From: Styela clava
Lineage: Eukaryota > Chordata > Ascidiacea > Stolidobranchia > Styelidae
Direction: 5' to 3'
DNA length: 64,000 nucleotides
Assembly (NCBI RefSeq): GCF_964204865.1
Contig: NC_135255.1
Location: 6,787,135-6,851,134, forward strand
Numbering within the stretch: the stretch's first letter is position 1; the number at the start of each line of letters is the position of its first letter. A program made the translations under genes and the position numbers. Below, piece by piece: positions 52,418 to 62,400 of this stretch. The notes under the pieces were generated by a model. It saw nothing but the letters and a program-made list of their open reading frames with translations, was not told the origin of the DNA and made no database searches.

Positions 52418-52548
52418 ATGGAACATTCGGTTTGTAAAACTACATTTCAATTGCTTATTGATGTATCCTGTATCCACCAACCGTCAGAAATGTTGCAGTT
52501 TTTGGCAGTCTTGGCACATATATTGACAGCATTGGTAATGGCTGAAAC
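52418..52548 (+). other. Unassigned open frame interrupted by a hAT insertion
   Basis: ATG at 52418 opens a frame reading MEHSVCKTTFQLLIDVSC and then IHQPSEMLQFLAVLAHILTAL, with a possible splice donor (TTG|GTAATG). Immediately after it lies the target site of the 1.97-kb hAT element. I do not recognise a family. It may be an exon of an unknown gene or chance. Confidence 0.2.
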
Positions 52549-54519
52549 TAGGCTTGCCCGTAATTTACGGAATTATTTCGAGTTACGGAAGGGAAGTTAC
52601 GAATAACGTAAAGTCGTAAATATTTGTCGAGCTCTTTCACGATTGAAACGAGCTCTCTTCAAAGCAGTCAATTCCGTCGATTGTAAAAAATGAAAGTTTA
52701 ATGAGGAGAGTTGCGTCAATCTCAGCCGTTTTTCTCTCTTTCGTTACGGAGGTGGGGTAAGGCATGACGCGTTGCCACCCCCGTTTGAAAGAAAATTTTA
52801 ATGTGCAATTTCATCTACAAAAAAGCAGCAGGGTCGTTTTACGATTGCGCATCTTGGTTTCCCGGTCAAAACGATATTATTCTCTGCATTATCACGCAGT
52901 TAACACCGCCAGACTTTTTTGTCTTCACGATATGGTATCTTTTCGGCGCTGATGATGAATAAGAATGTGTGATTGTTGATTGCAATTTCGGAAGTCGTAT
53001 TTTTCTTTCTCTTCATGAAACAGACATGAAACGAATTTTACCGCCGTTATGGGCGCACAAAAGGAGAGAAGGGACTTTCTTCTCCCGACTCAATAAATTT
53101 TTATTAATACAAATCACAGACAATAGAATTTATTAGCATTAATTTACAACGAGTTACGGGTAAGAATTTACCGACGGCTTTCGCTAACAAATCACAGCGC
53201 ATTGAAAAGCAGAATAGAATTTATTAGCATTAATTTACAACGAGTTACGAGTAAGAATTTACAGACGGCTATCGCTAACTGGTAGCAACGATGACTGTGA
53301 AAAAAATATTTCCTCCCCTTATTGCGTCATATTTTCAAAAAGCGGTAGATTACTCGGCGCCGTGATAATTAATTTCGCGTAATGAACCAACGCAACTTCG
53401 TCTTTTCGGCATCGGTAAAGCGATTGAGACGGCAGAGAAACAACAAAACGACGGGATTTCCCGCCGACCGGTAAAAATCCTTTGTGGACCGGTGACGATC
53501 AAGTATGAGTCAGTGTGTTTATTCTGTGCGAGATTCATTTTCTATTACGAAATCTTGATGTTCTGTTACAGGTTTTATCGTTATATTTCTGTCCGGACTT
53601 GGCCTTGCTCAGTATGTTTTTCACAATGCCTCGCATTTTCGGCCAAATGTGATTAACTGTCTTTACCAAATGCGGCAACTTATTTTTATTTATCGCGGAC
53701 TCGAATACCACCGCCACTCGACCAAACTTGTGGCAATTTTGAGCGATAGCATCGTCGATTTGAGTTAGAAAAACGAGTTAATTTTTTCGTTAGTGCAAAA
53801 TAAATGTCACAAAATGCATTGTTTTGCGATATAACTTTGTATTTTCGGTAAAGGCATGTCATATAAGTACGGCATTTAAATTATGCGCAAATAATTAATA
53901 TTTGATACAAATTTATCGATAATAATGTTATAACATTTAGGACGCGGAATGATTTAATGTAAAATGAGGCATGGTAATCGGAATATCGTCAATAAGTCGG
54001 CATCAATAATTATTATAAAATGCTAACTAGGTGGTGAAGTGGGATAATGTAAAAAACAGTGCAATGAGAAGTCTTCGTCGCGAGGCAAGCGCAAGTATAA
54101 TCAAACGAGAGAATACGCTCGTCGTAGATTTAGAACTCGATTTAAAAAAAAGTCAACTATCGTTTCATAAATATCCGTATACCAGTGTCGGTAATGACAA
54201 AATTGATCGCATAAAATTGGGACGGTTAATTAGCGAAGGTGATAAAGGAAAATCAAAGCTAACACAAAAGTTAAAAATCAAAATAAAATTAATTTGAATA
54301 TACTCTTTGATATTTGTCTTTAACATATTTCGCCGGCGAGTAGTACTGCCAGGAATGTGAGAATCGAACTTCGATGTCCCATTCGGAAAAGAAGTGGATT
54401 CAAATGGTTGTTATGATAGGTTTTTAAATGTGTGAAAAAATATCGCAATTACGGGGTCATTACGTAATCGATTTTGACGTAATTACGGAATTGATTTTTG
54501 TCAATTACGTGCAAGCCTA
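52549..54519. mobile_element. hAT-type element, 1971 bp, perfect 8-bp TSD
   Basis: The ends are TAGGCTTGCCCGTAATT and (inverted) TAGGCTTGCACGTAATT, flanked by identical GCTGAAAC (52541-52548 and 54520-54527). Inverted ends with an 8-bp duplication fit hAT. Subterminal regions at both ends are rich in TTACG/CGTAA units. No recognisable transposase remains; open frames at 53350-53538 and 53535-53717 (minus) and 54031-54297 (plus, very Lys/Ser-rich) match nothing I know, so it is probably non-autonomous. Confidence 0.75.
53122..53279 (+). repeat. 67-bp direct repeat inside the hAT element
   Basis: The block from AATAGAATTTATTAGC to TCGCTAAC occurs at 53122-53188 and 53213-53279 with only three mismatches. 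An AAATCACAG word precedes each copy. Confidence 0.85.
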
Positions 54520-54527
54520 GCTGAAAC

Positions 54528-55169
54528 ATTGATAATTTTTGATTCTTGACAATTGTGAGGTTATTTTTAACTTTATGATAAGCGATAGACGAATGACCAA
54601 AACGAAGATAAAAACATAAACATTTTTTTAAACTTTGCTGGTTGTTGACCCGTATTAATTCAAACCTGGTGGAATTTTTAAGAAATATTAATTGGATAAC
54701 CTAAAACGAAACTTTTCTTCTTTTGGATGGGATATTTCATATAATGAAATCAATTCAAAGACAAACTTGCCAATATCAACAAGTTTTTTCGCCTGAACTC
54801 CCAGAATTTCTAAATAACATCAAATTATACAACGAAGTTGATTGCTAGCTAAGTTTACAGCATAGAGAAAATTCCATTGTCTTGAGTAAAAATGAAATAA
54901 TGTTTATTAATGTGCTGTCAAAACCGATCAAAATTATTAATATTACAAAGTTGAAATGATGTTATTTATGTATCCTTTCATATATATACCGACATATCTA
55001 AGGGGTGCATTTAGTCGTACTCTCCTGCTATATTACATTCATGGCTAATATGACTTTACTTATTCAATGGCCTTTGTTTGAAATAAAAGTGCATTCACGA
55101 CATCTCTATAAATATCTCTCTACAAGTACCCTACATATTCACCGTTTTCTATCGATCTCTTCACTACTT
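54528..55169. other. Non-coding stretch
   Basis: AT-rich sequence with no recognised exon, repeat terminus or RNA gene. Confidence 0.5.
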
Positions 55170-55877
55170 CTATCTTTGCCCGCTAAAGTGCTGTAAAGTA
55201 ATGAAACCTAAAATATGAGATTATCGTTATCTACCCAGTGATATTGAGGTTGTTTTAACTTTTCAAAATATAAAGAAATTGTCAAATATAGACATACCAG
55301 CCTGTTCAAGGTTTTGAACTTCAAGGTTGATAATGAACTCACTGGTGCCTGGAAGCAGCATCCCACTGACTATTTTTCTTGCTCTAACTTCTGAATACGA
55401 ATAAATGTGAATCTCAATCACAAGATTTCGTTTCATATCTTGATCGTACGAAGGAATAGAGTAATTATGAGTTTCTTACCTACCTTCGAGGAATAGGTCG
55501 GTATAGGTTTGGTATCTCGTCATTGATAACTTCTGTGACTAAAGAATCTAGTGCAAATATACTCATTAATATTTTTATCAGTAAATTAAGAGTATTTCGA
55601 AGTATTTAAAAAAATCTAACCTGTGGATTTTGCCTCGGGATTGCTTGGCTTTGTGGCAATGCCGTTGTTGAACACAAGCTGAAAATTTATGATAAAATGC
55701 AATTATTCAAACAACGACATGCATTTTGGATTCAAAAAATTGCTTCGTGTTTGATATGGAAATACCACAATTTACCATTCCTATAAGTTCTCCGCGATCT
55801 CCTCCGCCTGCCGACTTTTCCGCTTGGTAGATTTCTGCGAATAGCACTATGTTTATTACAGTAATTAAAAAATTCAT
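55170..55877 (-). CDS. Candidate small secreted cystatin-like protein
   Basis: Minus-strand exons with GT/AG borders: 55877-55776, 55678-55621, 55547-55484, then an exon ending at 55298, and possibly a short last exon 55207-55170. Exon 1 encodes a likely signal peptide (MNFLITVINIVLFAEIYQ) and a Gly-rich GGGDRGELIGM. Exons 2-3 give SNPEAKSTDSLVTEVINDE and IPNLYRPIPR. Exon 4 gives EVRARKIVSGMLLPGTSEF and IINLEVQ, which resembles the VVRARKQIVAGVNYFLDVEL heart of cystatins, with KIVSG in place of QxVxG. If right, it is a secreted cysteine-protease inhibitor. Exon 3 ends in phase 2, but the frame carrying EVRARK needs phase 1. Only an acceptor at 55384/55383, which deletes the EV pair, keeps the frame. 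No disulphide cysteines are seen, so the assignment is tentative and the gene may be broken or mis-modelled. Confidence 0.4.
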
Positions 55878-55966
55878 TTTTTATGTGTATTTCCCATGAT
55901 ATAATTTGAAATTTAACGCAAATGCAAGCTAATACTTGCTCAAAAAACTACAAGAGAGCTACGCAC

Positions 55967-56240
55967 AAATATATGGACACGTTAGACCAGAGCGAATCAG
56001 TCCTTACCGGTACCTTTGACGCTACCGGTACCCTCAAAAAAGTTCTGAACTTCCAGTAGCAAGAATTTTGCAGAATCAAAACGTACAGCCAGTCATGACA
56101 CTGACTAAAATCCGTGTTCCCATGGATAAAAAATAATACTGCAAAATTTTAGACGAAATATCAAATTTCATAGAATTCACGCAAAATTTTGAAATAAATA
56201 AAAGTAATAGCCTTCTGGAGAAAAATTTTATCTTCAACCA
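55967..56240 (+). repeat. Dispersed repeat shared with 23944-24130
   Basis: Same ordered blocks as the copy in EBAG9 intron 5: AATATATGGACACG at the start, then TTTTGAAATAAATAAAAGTA, ATAGCCTTCT, GAGAAAAAT and TTCAACCAC. It lies just upstream of the cystatin-like gene. Confidence 0.55.
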
Positions 56241-56520
56241 CTGAAAATTTCAAAGCAATTGGTCCAGTATTCGGAGAGAAAAGCGACTTTTTAAAACGTG
56301 TCAAAGAACAACAACATAATATTGAAACGATCGTTATGGCCACTATTCGTGTCCAATAAATGTCTTCCCTGCCAGATACCGAAGCTTGATTGACTTCCTA
56401 TCGCATAATGTTTAATAGAGTTGTTGGTTCTTTTCTCGCAGGGTAGTGTCTTAAACACTGGTCGTTTACACTTTACAGCTTTTCCCGTCTTGCATAACAT
56501 ACATCTGGAACTCGGATCGG

Positions 56521-56902
56521 TCACCTGTTCCCTGATCTAATTTTTAAACATTGAGGATGATGGATATACTTTACCTTAGACGCAAGACAAAGAGGAAACT
56601 CACGAACGTCGTGAAACGCTTCCATTGCTGAAAAAATAAACAATATTTATCTTTATCGAATTTCGTACGCAGAGGGCCAATCTAGCGTGAACCCAAACTG
56701 TTTGTCAGAGAAGTGACTGCGACCTTCTATATTGATTTAATTTCAGGCTTTTGGTCTGGATGTTTGGAGTAAGTTCATTTCCTCCGGTCTTCTATGTGAG
56801 CATCGTGATTATGGACAGTAAACTGCAAAGAATAAGCACTATGAATCTGAAACCTACCTTGTCCCCGTTTCCTCGATTGCCGTGCTTCAAATAATGATCC
56901 AT
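56521..56902 (-). CDS. Candidate micro-gene with one membrane segment
   Basis: Minus-strand exons 56902-56858 (MDHYLKHGNRGNGDK), 56627-56575 (QWKRFTTFVSFLFVLRL) and 56536-56521 (to a TGA) have good GT/AG borders and consistent phases. They give a 37-aa protein with one short hydrophobic stretch. Alternatively, starting at the ATG in the second exon (56625), another frame gives MEAFHDVREFPLCLASK joined to IREQVTDPSSRCMLCKTG, a longer frame of about 98 aa with a CxxC motif ending near 56291. I recognise neither product. Both use the same two splice sites, which suggests that the exons are real even if the frame is unsure. Confidence 0.25.
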
Positions 56903-57134
56903 GATTATGAAAATTGCAATTTTCCTTCGTGTATCCGCTCGTTAAAACGCAATGAACTCGTGAAAATGTTGGTAAAAGCCACAAACGCACTAATTTATCA
57001 TCAAAATTCGTTCTATGACGTCATAATGTATACGTTTCCCAACAATGACTTGTGCGCTGTAAACCAAACTCACCTATGATTGGTCGACGGTGTAAACCCA
57101 TAGCAACGACTCCGCGCTTATCTGAACAATTGCT
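56903..57134. promoter_or_regulatory. Possible divergent promoter
   Basis: This segment lies between the candidate minus-strand start at 56902 and a plus-strand ATG at 57135 (MAAFFDGFCIS, with a donor CAG|GTATTC at 57168/57169). It contains GATTGG (inverted CCAAT) near 57078, two forkhead-like GTAAAC sites (57059 and 57092) and CATAGCAAC, an X-box-like half site, near 57099. It is less AT-rich than its surroundings. Confidence 0.3.
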
Positions 57135-57464
57135 ATGGCGGCGTTTTTTGATGGTTTCTGTATATCAGGTATTCTTGCAATAGTGTAAATTTTACAAGTA
57201 CAACGTACCGTAGAACAAGAAACATAACGTACCGATCGATCAAACTGCAGAACTTGCTTGCTTGTTGGGGCAAAGAAAATCTGAGGCCTCTGTCAGAAAT
57301 ATTTCCACACAGCACCCCTTCCTACAGCTCGTATTCTGTAATTCTGACGCACTCATGCGTGACCAACGGTTACCAGGCGACGAAAACTGCAGGTATACGC
57401 GCTATCTGGGACTACAGGTTTGTTACATTATTTTTGTCTACTGTTTGACGTACCGGTGCAAGAT

Positions 57465-57612
57465 ACCTATATATTGTATCGCTTTTGGATGCAGGAACAA
57501 AGTGAATATCAATAAGGATATTTCAGGTTCCCGAATAGGAAGTGAACGGCGACAAAGGTGTGCAGCGTGTTGCAGAAATAACAGCGATGGAACGAATACT
57601 GGTACTAAATGA
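57465..57612 (+). pseudogene. THAP zinc-finger domain remnant
   Basis: The frame reads IPIYCIAFGCRNKVNINKDIS then ERRQRCAACCRNNSDGTN. This corresponds to the first half of a C2CH THAP domain (C..GC.NR...NKDISFH and ERRQRWVAACRR). The start Met, the expected FH-FP part and the tryptophan are lost, and the frame stops before the second half (C..HF). It is probably the DNA-binding part of the transposon whose catalytic region follows at 58336. Confidence 0.6.
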
Positions 57613-58039
57613 GTATTCAACTATATAACATGTGTAAATAGTTTGCAGGGTAACTTACTATGACCATATCAATGCGCAACGTTTTTAAACATTCATTTAA
57701 TGGCATCTTTTTGTTTTGTTCTCTCTGTGTGTATACTGTTTTAAGAATGCGGGCCACGTCAATATATCAATTATAGGCTACGGACCTGTTCACATGTGAT
57801 TAGTGTTTTTCTTGATAATTGTTTTTATGAGTGTCCGCACATCGAATTTGCCGTCATGATTTTGCGTTTGTTTGTATATTAAACCACTTATCACCTTTTC
57901 CGCAATGCCCCATCTAGCAATCAGTGTAGTTTTTCATGGTTTGGTTCTTCTTAAAGCTTTCATGAGTATGACCATCTTTGCCAATTTATTACATTCCACT
58001 CCCCACAATATCTTTGCATGAGATTATATTGGTTTTGCT

Positions 58040-58107
58040 TGCTCTCCAGAATTCTCCATCTTTAATTTATGTCTGTTATGTAGTTTTCAAAATAAACTAT
58101 CTATCTA
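58040..58107 (+). mobile_element. Retroposon 3' end, short CTAT tail
   Basis: GCTCTCCAGAATTCTCCATC to AGTTTTCAAAATAAA, then CTATCTATCT, matches 12344-12410 in STK33 intron 2. This copy has only two and a half CTAT units. It interrupts the interval between the THAP and DDE parts of the dead transposon. Confidence 0.6.
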
Positions 58108-58335
58108 AGGCGTGAAATCCAACGGGCCCAAATGACTACATTTTATCAGTGGTAAGTATCCATATGCTTGCCAATAGTTTTTTTATTTCTGGAATTGCTC
58201 TATTTTTGATATGTAATTAAACTCTCGTAATGCTCTTTATTGTGTTTTTTTCCTGACTTACACTTATGCACTGCACTTCTTCATTGGTGAAATAAACTGA
58301 AATATTTAATTTCTGAAAGTATCCGAGTTGTTGTC

Positions 58336-59180
58336 ATGTCAAAAAAAAATGCAAATATACAGTACAGTTCGCATACAAAAGCGAAAAGTCATAAAATAGA
58401 ACTATTCAATAGAAATCCAGAAGCAGTCGATACTGCAGTTCCATCTCATAGTGAGTCGAATGCAACCGCCAAAGAATATCAATTGGACTTACTCGAGGAG
58501 TAAAATTTACGAATCAGAAAAGAGAAAGATGAAGCTTTAGACAAATTAGTTAATTTAGAAAACTTTGAGGCAGAACTTTTGCAGCTTAGAATGGAGAGAA
58601 ATGAGGCAGTGGAAAAACTAGAAAATTTTAACATTTTTAGTTACAAGAACTTGAGCAAATAGCCAAATAAATTCATTTACTATACTGGTTTACCAGTAGA
58701 AACATTTGATGTGATGTTCAATTTCCTCTGCCCCTGTTTGCCAGATTCGTGCCATTGTAAAATGCTCATGACCCTCATGAAACTACGCTTAAACGAACAT
58801 TTTGATACGTTAGCAGACATATTCGATTTGTCTAAATCAAATCTCGACAACGCATTCTGGCGCTGGATTGATTTAATCTAAAACAAAATGTTTGTTTCTG
58901 ATTTGTTGGACTGTGAAGCAAATATTAAAACACTACCACCACTTTTTCGACAATACTTCCCAAGATTGGCATCGTAGACTGCTGTGAAATATTTATCAAT
59001 AGACCGAAACGATTACTTGCCCGAGCCCAAGTATACTCTAGTTACAAAAAACATTCCACTGTCAAATTTTTAATAGCTTGTAGCCTTGTACACCGAATGC
59101 TGGAACGGTTCAATTTTGTATGCTTCCAAACTCTTCCTGTTTTTCATGGCCTCTTTTGTGTATATTCCAGGTGTATTGAT
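58336..59180 (+). pseudogene. DDE_Tnp_4-type transposase remnant
   Basis: Plus-strand frames give a coiled-coil-like charged part (KEKDEALDKLVNLENFEAEL), then an HTH_Tnp_4-like block (FIYYTGLPVETFDVMFNFL, LMTLMKLRLNEHFDTLADIF and DLSKSNLDNAFWRWIDLI), then the DDE_Tnp_4 catalytic start ([20 protein letters not shown] and [18 protein letters not shown]) with the first catalytic Asp in VDCCEIF. At least three in-frame stops and two frame changes break it, and the rest of the DDE domain is lost. With the THAP remnant upstream it fits a THAP-encoding IS5/Harbinger-related (ISL2EU-like) DNA transposon. Confidence 0.75.
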
Positions 59181-59404
59181 GAGATATTAATATACGTCAG
59201 AGTATAACCTTTGGCCATAGAGATGTTTCATTCACTCATGCATCCTGTGGTGACATATAGCCTAGGTTCATTCTTCCAAGTGAGGCATCTTAAGTTTTTC
59301 AAAGTAGGCTAGCGTTTTTTTTTGTATTGAAATCCGGCCACCGCAATGCCAGCAAAATTCCAGCCAAATCTTGAAAAAGTTGTACCGAATGTCATATCGA
59401 AGTG

Positions 59405-62400
59405 TGGCCGTGATTTTATACGAAATATTTGACTATTTCGAATCTTTTCGTCACAGGGAAAAAAATTTGAAAACACCACTGGATAGAAGACTACTAATAG
59501 AACTTAATCCAACGAAAAAATTGAAGTGACATCCCACGAGTTTTCGAACTTTTTGAGGTTCGAAAATGTTCAAATACACAAAAATTGAACTTTTTCATGA
59601 AAAATCGAATTATTCCGAATCTTTCCGGTCCTGGGGGCAAAGATTTGAATATACCATTGGATAGATGACTATCATAGGAACACCTTCCAACAAAAAAAAT
59701 GTGGTGACAACCGACGAGTTTTCGAACTTTTTGAGGTTCGAAACTGTTCAAATACACAAAAATTGAACTTTTTCATAAAAAATCGAATTATTTCGAATCT
59801 TTCCGGTCTCGGGGGCAAAGATTTGAATATACCATTGAATAGAAGACTAACATAGGAACATATTCCAACAAAAAAATTGTCGTGACATCCGACGAGTTTT
59901 CGAACTTTTTGAGGTTCGAAAATGTACAAGGATGAAAAAATTTTACTTTTTCACAAAATATCGAATTATTTCGAATCTTTCCGGTCTCGGGGGCAAAGAT
60001 TTGAATATACCATTGGATAGAAGACTAAAATAGGAACATATTCCAACAAAAAAATTGTGGTGACACCCGACGAGTTTTCGAACTTTTTGAGGTTCGAAAC
60101 TGTTCAAATACACAAAAATTGAACTTTTTCATAAAAAATCGAATTGTTTCGAATCTTTTAGGTCTCGGGGGCAAAGATTTTAATAAACCATTGGATAGAA
60201 GACTAACATAGGAACATATTCCAACAAAAAAATTGTGGTGACACCCGACGAGTTTTCGAACTTTTTGAGGTTCGAAACTGTTCAAATACACAAAAATTGA
60301 ACTTTTTCATAAAAAATCGAATAATTTCGAATCTTTCCGGTCTCGGGGGCAAAGATTTGAATATACCATTGGATAGAAGACTAACATAGGAACATATTCC
60401 AACAAAAAAATTGTGGTGACACCCCAGGAGTTTTCGAACTTTTTGAGGTTCGAAACTGTTCAAATACACAAAAATTGAACTTTTTCATAAAAAATCGAAT
60501 TATTTCGAATCTTTCCGGTCTCGGGGGCAAAGATTTGAATATACCATTGGATAGAAGACTAACATAGGAACATATTCCAACAAAAAAATTGTGGTGACAC
60601 CTAACGAGTTTTCGAACTTTTTGAGGTTCGAAACTGTTCAAATACACAAACATTAAACTTTTTCATAAAAAATCGAATTATTTAGAATCTTTCCAGTCTC
60701 GGGGGCAAAGATTTGAATATGCCATTGGATAGAAGACTAAAATAGGAACATATTCCAACAAAAAAATTGTGGTGACACCCGACGAGTTTTCGAACTTTTT
60801 GAGGTTCGAAACTGTTCAAATACACAAAAATTGAACTTTTTCATAAAAAAATCGAATTATTTCGAATCTTTCCGGTCTCGGGGGCAAAGATTTGAATATA
60901 CCATTGGATTGAAGACTAACATAGGAACATATTTCAACAAAAAAATTGTGGTGACACCCGACGAGTTTTCGAACTTTTTGAGGTTCGAAACTGTTCAAAT
61001 ACACAAAAATTAAACTTTTTCATAAAAAATCGAATTATTTCGAATCTTTTCGGTCTCGGGGGCAAAGATTTGAATATACCATTGGATAGAAGACTAACAT
61101 AGGAACATATTCCAACAAAAAAATTGTGGTGACACCCGACGAGTTTTCGAACTTTTTGAGGTTCGAAAATGTACAAGTATGAAAAAATTTTACTTTTTCA
61201 CAAAATATCGAATTATTTCGAATTTTTCCGGTCTCGGGGGCAAAGATTTGAATATACCATTGGATAGAAGACTAACATAGGAACATATTCCAACAAAAAA
61301 ATTGTGGTGACACCCCAGGAGTTTTCGAACTTTTTGAGGTTCGAAACTGTTCAAATACACAAAAATTGAACTTTTTCATAAAAAATCGAATTATTTCGAA
61401 TCTTTCCGGTCTCGGGGGCAAAGATTTGAATATACCATTGGATAGAACACTAACATAGGAACATATTCCAACAAAAAGATTGTGGTGACATAGAACGAGT
61501 TTTCGAACTTTTTGAGGTTCGGAACTGTTCAAATACACAAAAATTGAACTTTTTCATAAAAAATCGAATTATTTCGAATCTTTCCGGTCTCGGGGGCAAA
61601 GATTTGAATATACCATTGGATTGAAGACTAACATAGAAACATATTCCAACAAAAAAATTGTGGTGACACCCGACGAGTTTTCAAACTTTTTGAGGTTCGA
61701 AACTGTTCAAATACACAAAAATTGAACTTTTTCATAAAAAATCGAATTATTTCGAATCTTTCCGGTCTCGGGGGCAAAGATTTGAATATACCATTGGATA
61801 GAAGACTAACATAGGAACATATTCCAACAAAAAAATTGTGGTGACACCCGACGAGTTTTCGAACTTTTTGAGGTTCGAAACTGTTCAAATACACAAAAAT
61901 TGAACTTTTTCGTGAAAAATCGAATTATTTCGAATCTTTCCGGTCTCGGGGGCAAAGATTTGAATATACCATTGGATAGAAGACTAACATAGGAACATAT
62001 TTCAACAAAAAAATTGGGGTGACACCTAACGAGTTTTCGAACTTTTTGAGGTTCGAAACTGTTCAAATACACAAAAATTGAACTTTTTCATAAAAAATCG
62101 AATTATTTCGAATCTTTCCGGTCTCGGGGGCAAAGATTTGAATATACCATTGGATAGAAGACTAAAATAGAAACATATTCCAACAAAAAAATTGTGGTGA
62201 CACCCGACGAGTTTTTGAACTTTTTGAGGTTCGAAACTGTTCAAATACACAAAAATTGAACTTTTTCATAAAAAATCGAATTATTTCGAATCTTTCCTGT
62301 CTCGGGGGCAAAGAGTTGAATATACCATTGGATTGAAGACTAACATAGGAACATATTCCAATAAAAAAATTGTGGTGACACCCGACGAGTTTTCGAACTT

